A model generated the notes under the pieces. It saw only the letters and a list, made by a program, of their open reading frames with translations, made no database searches and was not told where the DNA came from. A stretch of 64,000 bases of DNA from assembly GCF_002776525.5 (NCBI RefSeq), contig NC_045449.1:2612950-2676949 (forward strand). The letters are read 5' to 3'. Both the position numbers and the translations under genes were made by a program. Positions within the stretch are counted from its first letter, which is position 1; the number at the start of each line of letters is the position of its first letter. The DNA comes from Piliocolobus tephrosceles. Lineage: Eukaryota; Chordata; Mammalia; Primates; Cercopithecidae. Shown piece after piece: positions 21,267-31,758 of this stretch.

Positions 21267-22037
21267 GACATTATCTTTCTCCTCTTTCCCTTTCTCTGTC
21301 AGTTCTCTTCTCCACCTTCCTGTAAGTCAGTTTCATTTTCCCTGCAATCTCCACAGCCCCAGGCTTTCATCTCGTGCTTTAGCAGGGGAAGCCTCTTGGG
21401 ATGGTGTCTTGTTGGGTTTACTTAGGTCTCCTGAACCAGTCCCCGTAGCCAGGAGCGAATACCTTGGCTGGCTAGGCCTGGTCAGGTGCCCACTCCTGAC
21501 CCTGGAGGTGGATTGAGTGCAGAGGGTTCTTCTCAGAGGGAGGCCAGATGGAGGCAGGGCAGGCAGGACCCAAGGTGTGCACGGTACCTGCTGAGCATTT
21601 GCTGGGTGCGGGTGGGTGCCACTGGGGTGAGAGGCACTTGTGGTGCTCTGCAGTGGCCATCCGTGGGAAGCCACCCCAGAGCATCAACCACACAGTCCTA
21701 ACTTTCCTGGGGCAGAGGTGAGGGTTGGGGGAAGCCTCCGGGCTCCTGCTGGGGACTAGCTGCCTTGAAAGTAGAGAGAGTCAGTCCCCAGCCCTGCACC
21801 GGCCCAGGACCCTGGAGATGCTCCCCCAGTCCACCCAGGGCTTGAGACCCCTGTGGTGTCCCCTGCTGTGAAGGAGTCAAGAAAATAGAAATCCTCATGC
21901 CCTTGGCCCACAAGCTGGGGTTGGCCCCTGGCACCTCAGCATGGAATCTAGGACCTTCAGAGTGGCAGCAGGTGCCAGAGAGGGAACTTCAGGGCGGGGT
22001 GGCCGGAGAGAGAGGCCAATGGCACCAGCTAGGGCCG
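21267..22037. other. Unassigned intronic sequence
   Basis: Begins CT-rich, then GC-rich. No gene, RNA gene or repeat is recognised in 770 bases. Confidence 0.45.
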
Positions 22038-22052
22038 TTTTTTTCCCTTTCT

Positions 22053-22152
22053 NNNNNNNNNNNNNNNNNNNNNNNNNNNNNNNNNNNNNNNNNNNNNNNN
22101 NNNNNNNNNNNNNNNNNNNNNNNNNNNNNNNNNNNNNNNNNNNNNNNNNNNN
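22053..22152. other. Assembly gap, 100 N
   Basis: The gap adjoins a CTTT microsatellite, the likely cause of the assembly break. Confidence 0.99.
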
Positions 22153-22203
22153 CTTTCTTTCTTTTTCTTTCTTTCTTTCTTTCTTTTCTTTCTTTCTTTT
22201 TTT
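22153..22203. repeat. (CTTT)n microsatellite
   Basis: Pure to near-pure CTTT/TTTC units form the tail side of the following antisense Alu. Length beyond the gap is unknown. Confidence 0.95.
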
Positions 22204-22489
22204 TGAGATGGAGTTTCGCTCTTTGTTGCCCAGGCTGGAGTGCAGTGGCATGATCTTGGCTCACTGCAACCTCCGCCTGCCAGGTTCAAACGATTCTCCT
22301 GTCTCAGCCTCCTGAGTAGCTGGGATCACAGGCACCCATCATCATGCCTGGCTAATTTTTGTATTTTTAGTAGAGACGGGCTTTCACCATATTAGCCAGG
22401 CTGGTCTTGAACTCCCAACCTCAGGTGATCCACCCACCTCGGCCTCCCAAAGTGCTGGGATTACAGGCGTGAGCCCCCCCCCCTGGACC
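22204..22489 (-). mobile_element. AluS
   Basis: Antisense Alu ending in an unusual C-run (GAGCCCCCCCCCCTGGACC) in place of GCCACCGCGCCTGGCC. Confidence 0.94.
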
Positions 22490-22493
22490 GTCT

Positions 22494-22793
22494 CTTTTTT
22501 TTTTTTTTTTTTTGAGACGGAGTCTCACAGTGTCGCCCGGGCTGGAGTGCAGTGGCCGGATCTCAGCTCACTGCAAGCTCCGCCTCCTGGATTCCTGCCA
22601 TTCTCCTGCCTCAGCCTCCGAGTAGCTGGGACTACAGGCGCCTGCCACCACGCCCGGCTAATTTTTTGTGTTTTTAGTAGAGACGGGGTTTCACCGTGTT
22701 AGCCAGGATGGTCTCGATCTCCTGACCTCGTGATCCGCCCGTCCCGGCCTCTCAAAGTGCTGGGATTACAGGCTTGAGCCACTGCGCCCGGGC
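22494..22793 (-). mobile_element. AluY/YR
   Basis: GTGGCCGGATCTCAGC and GGCTTGAGCCACTGCGCCCGG mark it as a monkey Y-type copy. It is followed by a bare T-run plus GAGAC (22796-22816), a stub of a further Alu. Confidence 0.93.
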
Positions 22794-22817
22794 TATTTTT
22801 TTTTTTTTTTTGAGACT

Positions 22818-23264
22818 TTTTTTTCCCTTTCTCCACTGCTTCAGGAGTAGGGTGGGACCTGGGGCCCTATCTGTGTTCACTCACTCCAGTGTCTGTTGTA
22901 GTATACATGCCATATCCCTTTGAGGGGCTGCCATTAGTAAGTGGCTGCTGGCCACTTACTATGTGTGTGTGTGGGAGAGGCCCCTGAGGGAGGTGGCCAG
23001 GCGTGGTCAGCACCAGTGCATGCAGAGAGGAGCACTAGCCCTGTGGTGTGCAGACTGGCTTGCATGCAGGACACGCTAGCCCTGTGGCATGAGGACCAGC
23101 ACCTGAGCATGCAGAGATGAGGACGAGCCCTACGGTTCAGCTGGGAAGACAAGTCAACCCGCACGCGGTTCCCGCCCACCCACCCCACACTGCCAGCATG
23201 AAGCATGCCACTGCTCTGACCTCTGTCTAGACACTCGGGGTGGGGGGCGGCTGACAGGTACAGC
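22818..23264. other. Unassigned sequence with repeated GC-rich motif
   Basis: Holds the first copy of a 30-base exact repeat (22972-23001; second copy 25201-25230). Tandem wording around CTAGCCCTGTGG(T/C) recurs at 23034 and 23078. Confidence 0.5.
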
Positions 23265-23725
23265 TCTGTGCCCGTGTGTGTGTGCATGTGAACGCCCTTG
23301 CAGTGTGATGTGGTCAAGTATGTGGTCCCTGCGAGCACATGTGTATGCATTCGCGTCTGTGCATGTGTCCAGTGGTATATGAGAAGTGTGCGCAGGTGTC
23401 TCTGTTGATGCCTGTGTGAAGTGGCGTGTGAGTGTGCATTTGTGCACANNNNNNNNNNCTGTTGATGCCTGTGTGAAGTGGCGTGTGAGTGTGCATTTGT
23501 GCACAGAAGCATGTGTGCAGGTGTCTAATGATATGTATGTCTGCGTGCATGTATATGTGTATACCTGGGTATCCTGAGTATGTGTGCAGGTGTCTAATGA
23601 TTTGTATGTCTGCGTGCATGTATATGTGTGTACCTGGGTATCCTGAGTGTGTGTGTGTCCATGTGTGCCTCCCACATGCCCCTGTGCCCACGTGTGTGCA
23701 TGTATACTTACATTCACGTGTGCTA
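23265..23725. repeat. TG-rich minisatellite region
   Basis: Degenerate GTGTGCATGTG repeats. It includes a 69-base tandem pair (23512-23580 and 23581-23649, three or so differences) and a perfect 47-base pair flanking the 10-N gap (23402-23448 and 23459-23505). Confidence 0.9.
23449..23458. other. Assembly gap, 10 N
   Basis: The 47 bases on each side are identical, so the gap may hide more repeat units or mark a false duplication of overlapping contig ends. Confidence 0.99.
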
Positions 23726-23888
23726 GTGGAATGACATATGCGTGGCTGGTTCCTCTGGCGTGTGCCAAGCCATGGTGGGGCAGGCAGGTGAAGGTCCCTG
23801 TCTCAGGCAGCCCTCGGGAGTGCATGTGAAGGGCCTCAGTGCTCAGGCGCCCCTGAGGCTTCCAGCTGAATCTTTCTGTCCCTCCTAG

Positions 23889-24265
23889 GCGTGGCTGTGG
23901 GAATCCCTGGAGCGCCTTCGGGTTCCAGGAAGCTGGGGCTGTGTGGGCCGGGCTGCTAACTGGGGCTGTGGAGCAATCTGCCAGCCGAACCCCTTCCGGA
24001 GCTGTGGGTTCCTCTGGGTGTGGGGAAGCTGCCCTCCACAACCTCCTCGGCCTATCTTGGTGCCTCCTGGAGTGCAGGACACACCTCCCAGCTCTGCAGC
24101 CTCACCCACAGGAAGCTCGGGTTGGGGGCAGGCGAAGAGGGAGGTGCCACGCTGGGCTCCCCGCCCTACACCGGCACTGACCCCGCTGTACCACGGCCCT
24201 CTCACGGACAGCCCCGGGGACATCGCTGGGACATCGCTGGGAACCCGGGGTCTGCAGCCACAGCC
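23889..24265 (+). other. RAP1GAP2: RAP1GAP2 5' UTR part of start exon
   Basis: The acceptor TCTTTCTGTCCCTCCTAG at 23871-23888 has a strong pyrimidine tract. The segment runs to the start codon at 24266. It is a good candidate for the 5' end of the coding exon; an alternative is that transcription starts inside this stretch. Confidence 0.5.
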
Positions 24266-24309
24266 ATGTTTGGCCGGAAGCGCAGTGTCTCCTTTGGGGG
24301 CTTCGGATG
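24266..24309 (+). CDS. RAP1GAP2: RAP1GAP2 first coding exon (partial gene)
   Basis: Encodes MFGRKRSVSFGGFG plus two bases of the next codon, ending at GGATG|GTGAGT. This is the amino terminus I recall for Rap1GAP2, a GTPase-activating protein that turns off Rap1 and acts in platelets and at secretory granules. The start CCATGTTTG lies in CACAGCCATGT, a moderate Kozak context. Residues R4-K5-R6-S7 form a basic PKA/PKG-type site, and S7 and S9 are the residues reported to control 14-3-3 binding. The catalytic Rap-GAP domain lies far downstream, outside the window. The join to the exon at 28114 gives Trp15. Confidence 0.92.
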
Positions 24310-24566
24310 GTGAGTGACAGGTGGGAGGGTGGTCGAACGATGGGAGAGAACTTAGAAGTGAAGTCTTGTTAAGTGCACTGGCGGCCGTGGGGGCAGGGGG
24401 GCTCGGGCTGTGCCTGGGAGCTGGGTCTGCTGACGCCCTGGCAGGTCAAGATGCAGGATCCTGGTGGGGACATCAGAGACCGTAAGCCTTCCCCGCTGTC
24501 CCTGGGCACAGTCTGCTGGCGAATCCTGGAGGTCTGCGCCAGCTGCCCGTGGGGAGGTGGATAGCA

Positions 24567-24820
24567 TGAGTGTGTGTGACTGCAGTTGAATGCATGTGTC
24601 TCTGTGTGCGCGGGTTCCCGTGTGTGTGTGTGCGTGTGCATGTCTCAGATTATGTGTAAGTGTGTGTGCGCGTTTGAGCCTGTGTGTGCAGGCGTGTGTG
24701 TGTGGTTGTGACTGCCAGTCCGTGTGACCGTGTGTGAGGTGTGTGCCTGTGCATGTGAGCAGCTGCCTGTCTGCACCTCTGGCCTTCTGTATCTGTGTGT
24801 CTGTGTGTGTGACGCTCCTG
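24567..24820. repeat. TG-rich low-complexity region
   Basis: Degenerate GTGTGTG/GCGTGTGC tracts (e.g. GTGTGTGTGTGCGTGTGC) just inside the intron. Such alternating purine-pyrimidine DNA can adopt Z form; that is inference. Confidence 0.85.
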
Positions 24821-26554
24821 TCTGTGCTGTCGGTGTGGCCTTGTGGCGGGGGAATCTGTGACCTGCTGGGCCTTTGGGAGGCCTGCTCTCTTGGCCGTGG
24901 GTTGTGAGAGGAGATCTCTCACCTGCACCCCAGGCAGCCCACCCTCGCTGTGTCCTAGCCTGAGCAGCTGTGTCTGTCCCCAGCCTTCTGCCTGGCCCCC
25001 TGGCCACTCTTGCCTCTAAGCTTCTGTCTGGGATGAGGGACGTGCTCTTTCCTCCCCGGGGGGCAGAAAGTAGGCACACGAAGGCCAAAGGCTTGTCTCT
25101 GGCTCCCAGTGCTGGCAGCTTCTCCGCAGCTGGGGAATAGAGTCTGGTGGTTTTCACGATCAGTTTCCTTTCAGTGCCTGGGCTGGGGGCGTTGTCAGAC
25201 TGGGAGAGGCCCCTGAGGGAGGTGGCCAGGGGGTGTCCGCGTGTGGAAAATGGTGGACTAATGGGGGTGGCACAATGGGCGAGGGGGAGAGGGGCTGTGT
25301 TCCTCGGTAATTTTTCGCTTCCGTGTGTGTGGCTTATTTCCCTCTTCCTCCTCTTCAAAAGCACTTTGCCATCCATCCTCTGGCAGGGAGGGACCGTGGG
25401 CACTCCATGTTTGGCAGATGCGATGGTACAGACAAGCAGATGGCATGGCATCGCCTGTGTCTGCTCTCGGGCCCTCCTTGACGCCTGGGTCTGGGAGCTG
25501 CCGCCCTGAGGATAGGTGCCAGTGTCTGGGAGGCAGCAGAGGACTTGGTTTATGGTTGGGAGGGGTGTGTGTGTCTTGGCTGTGAGCCTTGCAGGGCAGG
25601 GCCCAGCAATGAGATTGTGCCCTCCAAGGCCCGCCTTTCTCTGGGAGGTGTGGAGCAGATGGGAGGCTGGTGGTCGGAAAGCTCCCTGTGCACAGGTCCC
25701 GGTCTCAGCCTAGCTTCATTCCATAGGAAGCCCTCTGTATTGAGACCCACAGCTTCAGAGCACAAGGCAACGCCGGGCCTGAGGCTTGAATCTGGGCAGG
25801 TGAGGGGGAAGACAGGAGCATGGCTGCCCAGGGCTGCCTTCGAGGCAGAGCCAAAGGTGGAGAAAGGGCCCTAGGATGTCCCAGAGGCCCCCGTGTGCTG
25901 ACTCAGTGTCCACTGGGCTGTGGGTTCCAGGAGGGCAGGCTCTGCCCCATTGCGTTCACGTGGAAGCCTGGCACGTCACACAGGCTCATTTGATGCTTGT
26001 GGACTCATTGAGGTCTTTTGCACACAGCAGGTGTCTGCTTGGGGCCCCTTGAGGTTGAGGGGATGGCGGGGCCTTCTGGGCTGGGAAGGTTAGGGCAGCA
26101 AGAAAGGGGGCGAGGCTGGGGTTTGGGCCTCCTCATCTGGGATGGCTGTCAGCTGGGAGGGGATGTCACAGATCCCTGGAGCCCTGGTCCCTCCAGACAG
26201 TGAACAGGATCTCTGGGGCTGGTGTTTTCCAAGCTCCACTGGATGCAGGGTGGATAGCCTCTGGCACCAGGGGCAGACAAGGTGATGAGGGTGGGTGGTG
26301 TGGGACGGGAGAGGGAGGAGCGCCCAGGAGCTTTGGCTTCCTGAAGGGGAAAGGCCCAGCCTCACAGTCGCTCTTCATCTCCCATCTCAGCCTCTCCAAA
26401 ACCACAGCCCCGCCCTGCTGAGGGCATACCCTGGTGGGCTGGCTGCTGCGTAGGCGTGGTTCGGACCGGGGCTCCTGTGACCACGGTGCCTGTAGGCGTG
26501 CGGTGGCCAGGGCTGACCCCTCAGCGGTCAGAGGTGCACGCACCAGGAGCCCCG
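24821..26554. other. RAP1GAP2: Alu-free intron sequence
   Basis: No repeat family is recognised in 1.7 kb apart from the second copy of the 30-base repeat at 25201-25230. Open frames on both strands show no known motif. It may hold conserved regulatory DNA. Confidence 0.45.
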
Positions 26555-26710
26555 GTTCCAGCACTGACTCCGCCTTGACCATTGAAGAACTCGAATGGGA
26601 CACTGCCTCTCTCTGGGTCTCAGTTTCCCCATGTGTCAGTGGGGGATTTCTGCCTTACCCACAGCACAGGGCTGTCGTAAGGATTAACAGATTCCTTGAG
26701 AAAATGTACA
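26555..26710 (+). mobile_element. MIR
   Basis: CCGGTTCCAGCACTGACTCC then CTCTGGGTCTCAGTTTCCCCATGTGTCAGTGGGGG and GTCGTAAGGATTAACAGATTC follow the MIR in order. Confidence 0.8.
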
Positions 26711-27169
26711 ACCTAAGTCCCTCCGGTGAGGGGCCATCGGGAGACTCTGTGTTGCCCGCGTTACAGCAGAGTGTGGGGCTCTGAGTCCCGCTCAGATCTG
26801 GGGGCCTGTGCGTTGAATGGGGGAAGAGGAGGGTCTGCATCCCAGAGCAGGTGGGGATTCCAGGGTGAGACCCTCAGGGACCAGTAGTGGAAGCCCTAAG
26901 GAAGGGACTCAGGAGGACGTGTGGGGAAGAAACTGGGAGAGACGTGGGCCAGGCCCCTCGAGGTGCTGCTTGCTTTGCTGTTGGAGCTGAGGTCAGAAGG
27001 CGCTGGGAGTTTACTCAGAGTGAGAAGGACCCGCCCCTAGCTCCAGGCCTCAGGGTGACTTGTGAGCTGGCCCAGCTCCCTGTCCTCTCCTCTTCCCTGT
27101 GAGTGTGGGAAGCCTGAGGCAGAGCTGAGTGGGCCAGACAAGGATGCTGGAAAGAGCCTCCAGGGTTTC

Positions 27170-27335
27170 CAGCATCCCGGAGCCAGTGGCAATGTTAGTG
27201 AATCTGATAGTGATGGCAACACTGATGATAGCGTTGGTGACATGTGGCGACACGGACAGTGATGGTGACACGCGTCGTGATGTGACAGGCAGCACTGGTG
27301 CTGTTGGCGGTGCTGGTGGCAGCGGAGGTCATGAC
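27170..27335. repeat. Degenerate GTGATGG/GGTGAC repeat
   Basis: Imperfect triplet and hexamer repeats (GATAGTGATGGCAACACTGATGATAG, GGTGACATG, GTGATGGTGAC). Frames through it are compositional. Confidence 0.7.
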
Positions 27336-27832
27336 CCTCCCACAAGAGGAGATACTGACAGTGGGAACACTGCCCACCTTTCTGCCTCTGGAGAGGGAGG
27401 AGGGGCCTCTCCTTGCCAGCCATAAGGGCTGGCATATGCAGGGGGTAAAAATAGAAACTCAGTGGCGCTGCCTCCCCTTCCAGCGAGGGCGGGCGCAGGC
27501 TGGGGGTGGAGGAGCTGGCTGTGAGGGCGGTCTGCAGCAAACGTGATCTTCCCCGCTCTGAACCCCTGTGCCTGATGCAACCCACCAGGGTCTGCCCCAG
27601 GCGTGAGGTCTGCCTCCCTGGATGGGCTGGTAGCTCCTGGGGCAGGAGGATCCCAGGTGCTGGGGATGCTTGCATCTTCCCAAAGCAGACGCCTGGGAAA
27701 TATGGATGTCCACCCCACGTCCATGTTGACATCCATGCTGACCCATGAAGCTGGGTTGCCAGGTCCTCTTGTGAGGGTAGCCGTCATAAAGGGAGAGGCT
27801 GCACACAAAGTGCTTGCGATCCCCGGGCCTGA

Positions 27833-27935
27833 TGTGAGATACCTGAATTCAGACTGGGCCAGTGATTTTACCTTTCTGAGCCTCGGTTTCCTCATCTCTG
27901 AACTGGGGAGCATAATAATCTGTTATAGGGTGGTG
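27833..27935 (+). mobile_element. MIR
   Basis: CTGAATTCAGACTGGGCCAG then CTTTCTGAGCCTCGGTTTCCTCATCTCTGAACTGGGGAGC is the MIR core. Confidence 0.8.
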
Positions 27936-28113
27936 TGTGGCCTCAGCCCTCCCAGCACTCCTCTGCTAGCGGAGAACTGGCCCCTTTAGCCAGTGCCCGA
28001 CAGAGCCCTGCTCTCTGGTGGTTTGGGCTGCCCTGGGGACTCCTCCCGAGCAGATGCTATGTGGGAGTCTTCAGCCTCAGCACTGACTGGAGCCCTTGCT
28101 TTTCTCTTGGCAG

Positions 28114-28149
28114 GATCGACAAGACCATGCTGGCAAGTCTGAAGGTCAA
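28114..28149 (+). CDS. RAP1GAP2: RAP1GAP2 second coding exon (partial gene)
   Basis: A 36-base exon between CTTTTCTCTTGGCAG and GTAAGT. It completes Trp15 and encodes IDKTMLASLKV plus two bases of the next codon. The order MFGRKRSVSFGGFGW then IDKTMLASLKVK matches the Rap1GAP2 amino terminus. Both splice junctions are phase 2, and the length keeps the frame, so skipping it would remove 12 residues without a frameshift. The exon for the following KQELANSS region was not found in the window. Confidence 0.92.
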
Positions 28150-28420
28150 GTAAGTAGCAATTTCCTGTTCTGTAAAGGTCAGAGATGACGCGGATCGGAG
28201 CGCCGCTGGGCTCTCGTTCCCCCAGGTTATGGGAGACACAAGAGGGGCTGTCGTGTTTGTCTGAGTCTAGTCCGAGTCCATGGTGCCTCCAGATCGGAGG
28301 AGGCTGGACAAACTCTTATTCTGGGGGTGTTCAGGGAGAGGTAGAGGTGGGAACGGAATCACCAGGGGCCAGAGTGGTGGGAGTGTGTGTAGCAGGTGTA
28401 GCATTCGGGCCCATTATCTT

Positions 28421-28731
28421 TCTTTTTTTCTTTTCCTTTTGTTTTTTTTTGTTTAACGTAGTCTCAGCTCTGTCCAGGCTGGAGTGCAGTGGCACAATCT
28501 CTGCTCACTGCCACCTCCGCCTCCCGGGTTCAAGTGATTCTCCTGTCTCAGCCTCCCAAGTAGTTGGGATTACAGGCATGCGCAACCACACCTGGTTATT
28601 TTTCGTATTTTCAGTAGAGACGGAGTTTCACCATGTTGGCCAGGCTGGTCTCGATCTCTTGACCTCGTGGTTTGCCCACCTAGGCCTCCCAAAGTGCTGG
28701 GATTATAGGCGTGAGCCACCGTGCCCACCCA
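28421..28731 (-). mobile_element. AluS-like with target-site duplication
   Basis: Antisense Alu between GGCCCATTATCTT copies at 28408-28420 and 28732-28744. Confidence 0.96.
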
Positions 28732-28780
28732 GGCCCATTATCTTCCTATCACTTTAATTTTTAGAAAGATAATTGTATTA

Positions 28781-29081
28781 GGCTGGGCGTGGTGGTTCAC
28801 ACCTGTAATCCCAGCACTTTGGGAGGCTGGGATGGGTGGATCACATGAGATCAGGAGTTCCAGACCAGCCTGGCCAACATGGTGAAACCCCGTCTCTACT
28901 AAAAATACAAAAATTAGCTGGGCATGGTGGCGTGCGCCTGTAGTCTCAGCTACTTGGGAGACTGAGGCAGGAGAATCACTTGAACCCGGGAGGTGGAGGT
29001 TGCAGTGAGCTGAGATCGCGCCACTGCACTCCAACCTGGGTGACAGAGCGAGACTCTGTCTCAAAAAAAAAAAAAAAAAAA
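28781..29081 (+). mobile_element. AluS with target-site duplication
   Basis: Sense Alu with A20 tail between AGAAAGATAATTGTAT (28763-28778) and AGAAAGATAATTATAT (29082-29097). Only 50 bases separate it from the antisense Alu upstream. Confidence 0.97.
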
Positions 29082-29188
29082 AGAAAGATAATTATATTTT
29101 TATCACTTTAATTGTTATGTGAAGTCCCAATCCTGTCAGTGACGTTCTGACCTTCCCCACCTACTAGGACCTGACTAAACACCCCAGG

Positions 29189-29215
29189 GTGTGTGTGTGT
29201 GTGTGTGTGTGTGTG
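29189..29215. repeat. (GT)n microsatellite
   Basis: Thirteen or so uninterrupted GT units; likely length-variable. Confidence 0.97.
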
Positions 29216-29992
29216 ATGTCAGCTGCTCATCAAGTCATTTGTTGCCAGGTATGCCAGCATGGGCAGCCTGGCCTGGGGCTTTCTGAGGCTTCCAGGCCAG
29301 ATTCAGGGTCTGGGAATTGCCTGCCTCGATTTACTGTGTGTCTTTTGGTTCGTCTGCCGAGATCCTAAGCAGGCACAGCCCTCTCCTAGAACCTCTGACC
29401 TCTCCTCCCTCACCACCTGCATTCCTTTTTCCTCTGTGTTTCTGGCCAGACCATTCTGTCTGCATCCTGATCTCCTTTTTCCTTTGAGACTTAACCAAAG
29501 CGTAGCCTGCTTCCAGCTGCACCCCTCCCGTGGGGCCATGGGTCCTGACTCACCATCTGCTCCAGTGGAGTGAATTGAAAAGGAGGGAAATTCTAGGAGG
29601 GAAAAAGCATTGGCCTCTAGCTGAAAATATTCTCCCGGCACATGTGAATTCGCTGTTGCATGGAAAATTCCTCCAATGAGTCGCCCTCCTTCCGAGGCAG
29701 CTCCTCTGGGTTGTCACTCCCCCGTCTTGGCAGAAGGTTTTTCCTGCCCGGTCTCCCTCTGTCATGCCATTCAGTTGCCGGCACTGGTTGTCTATCGCTT
29801 GGATGCAGGTCCCTGGGCAAAGTATGGCCAGTCTTGAGGGTTGGCATAGAAGAGGGTCAAAATAAGAGGCTTCCCACTTTGGTTGGTTTTGCTCAGAAAG
29901 ATGAGGCTGGGCAGTTAGCAGGGCCGGGATGGAGGACAGACTGTTCCTGTCCTTCAAGGGCTTTCACTTTCTCTGTTGAGCTGATGCCAGGA
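29216..29992. other. Unassigned intronic sequence
   Basis: No Alu, MIR or gene is recognised. Frames of up to 135 codons occur on both strands with no known motif. Confidence 0.45.
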
Positions 29993-30280
29993 AGTCAGAC
30001 ACGGTGGTTCACGCCTGTAATCTCAGCACTTTGGGAGGCTGAAGCGGGTGGATCGCCTGGGGTCAGGAGTTCAGGACCAGCCTGGCCAGCATGGTGAAAC
30101 CCTATCTCTACTAAAAATAGACAAAATTAGCTGGGTGTGGTGGCGGGCGCCTGTAATCCCAGCTACTAGGGAGACTGAGGCAGGAGAATCGCTTGAACCT
30201 GGGAGGTGGAGATTATAGTGAGCCGAGATCGTGCCACAGCCTGGGAGACAAGAGTGAAAGGCCGTTTCAAAAAAAAAAAA
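29993..30280 (+). mobile_element. AluS
   Basis: Sense Alu beginning GTCAGACACGGTGG. The right arm lacks about 12 bases (GTGCCACAGCCTGGGAGAC), a small deletion of CTGCACTC. Confidence 0.93.
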
Positions 30281-30439
30281 GTCTAGAGCAGATGCCAGGA
30301 GTGCCATGGAGTAGTCCTGAAAGACTGCCTGGAGGAGGTGGCCTCTAAAGTAGCTCTTAGAGATGAGGCAGGATAGTGGGATCCCCATGCCTGTGCTGGC
30401 TGGGCATGGTGTGTGCATCAGTGCAGACACCATTCAATC

Positions 30440-30600
30440 TCGAGCTGTCAGGGCGAGTCACCCAGGGCAAGATGCTTCCCTTCTCTGGGCTTTAGTTTCC
30501 ATATCTTTTGTCCAGCGGGCACAGTAATGTCCGGTTTTCCTAGAGCTTTCTAGAGCACATTTGTATACTAAGTGAGATGCCAGGCATGAAGCAGAACTAC
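30440..30600 (+). mobile_element. MIR
   Basis: CAGGGCGAGTCACCCAGGGCAAGATGC then CTTCTCTGGGCTTTAGTTTCC and GTGAGATGCCAGGCATGAAGC follow the MIR. Confidence 0.65.
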
Positions 30601-31010
30601 GAAGGGGTGTAGAATGGTAAGAGTGTTCTTTTGGTGCTGTTTTGGGACATCTAGTTCAATTTCACAATAGTTTATTGAGGGAGGGCCTGTTTGTAAATAT
30701 AATATTTGTCACCTGGAAGTGCACCAGTCACAGGGTAGAGTGAAAAGCTGGGGGCGTGGGCCAGGGTTGAGATTGGGACCCCACTGAGCGATTATCTGGG
30801 AAGGTGATATTGGGATGATGGCCTGGGACAGTGTGTAGCACTGTGTTCTGAGTTTTATTGGTTACGATTCCTTTGACTGCAAGAAACAAAAACCCAGTGT
30901 CATCTGGTTAAGCAAAAGATGGAATTTATGGGAAAGAAAGCAGGGTGCCCCAGGGAACTGAAGGGGAGGAAGCAAAGCCAGAGCTCTGGAGTGGTTGAAC
31001 CAGGAACTGG
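30601..31010. other. Old sequence, family unclear
   Basis: GACTGCAAGAAACAAAAACCC then GGTTAAGCAAAAGATGGAATTTATGG resembles a common mammalian repeat 3' end; a similar phrase occurs at 62999. I cannot name it. Confidence 0.35.
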
Positions 31011-31154
31011 AAACCCATCGCCATGAAAATCCCAGCTAGCTTATTTGCAGACATTGATAAGCTGATCCTGAGATTCACATAGAAGTTCAAAGATAATCTT
31101 GAAAGAGAAGAAGAAAGTTGGTGGACTCATTCTTCCTGATTTCAAAACATATTG

Positions 31155-31457
31155 CGGCCGGGCGCGGTGGCCCATACCTGTAATCCCAGCACTTTTGGAG
31201 GCCAAGGCGGGCGGATCATTTGAGGTCAGGAGCTTCCAACCAGCCTGACCAACATGGTGAAATCCCGTCTTACCGAAAATGCAAAAATTAGCCAGGAATG
31301 GTGGCGGGTGCCTGTAGTCCCAGCTACTTGGGAGGCTGAGGCAGAAGAATCACTTGAAGCCAGGAGGTGGAGGTTGCCATGAGCGGAGATCACACTATTA
31401 CACTGCAGCCTGGGTGACAGAGCGAGAGTCTGTCTCAAAACAAAACAAAACAAAAAG
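31155..31457 (+). mobile_element. AluS
   Basis: Sense Alu ending in AAAACAAAACAAAACAAAAAG. Its tail faces the T-run of the next, antisense Alu. Confidence 0.95.
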
Positions 31458-31459
31458 AA

Positions 31460-31758
31460 GTTTTTTTTTTTTTTTTTTTGACGGGGTTCTGGGATGTTGC
31501 CCGGCTGGAGTGCAGTGGCCGGATCTCGGCTCACTGCAAGCTCGGCCTCGCGGGTTTATGACATTCTCCTGCCTCAGCCTCCCGTGTAGCTGGGACTACA
31601 GGCGCCCGCCACCTCGCCCGGCTAGTTTTTTGTATTTTTTAGTAGAGACGGGGTTTCACCATGTTAGCCAGGATGGTCTTGATCTCCTGACCTTGTGATC
31701 CACCCGTCTTGGCTTCCCAAAGTGCTGGGATTACAGGCTTGAGCCACCGCGCCCGGCC
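31460..31758 (-). mobile_element. AluYR, monkey-specific
   Basis: GTGGCCGGATCTCGGC, CCACCTCGCCCGGCTAG and CTTGAGCCACCGCGCCCGG. The first part has odd changes (GACGGGGTTCTGGGATGTTG). Confidence 0.94.

Larger units (their letters stand above)
7280..23888 (+). other. RAP1GAP2: Putative RAP1GAP2 intron 1
   Basis: If the CpG-island exon splices to the start-codon exon, this is a 16.6-kb first intron. It holds Alus from 10.3 kb on, MIR and L2 remnants, and two minisatellites. I saw no convincing coding exon in it. Confidence 0.45.
24310..28113 (+). other. RAP1GAP2: RAP1GAP2 intron between first coding exons
   Basis: A 3.8-kb intron from GTGAGT to CTTTTCTCTTGGCAG. It contains no Alu at all, only TG-rich repeats and MIR traces, which is unusual in this Alu-dense window. 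Confidence 0.85.

Noticed and set aside
23154..24041. Minus-strand frame of 295 codons rich in HTHT
   Set aside because: Translation of TG-rich repeats, across a gap, overlapping the RAP1GAP2 start exon.
27170..27335. Triplet repeat similar to disease-type expansions
   Set aside because: Too degenerate; no pure run of one triplet.
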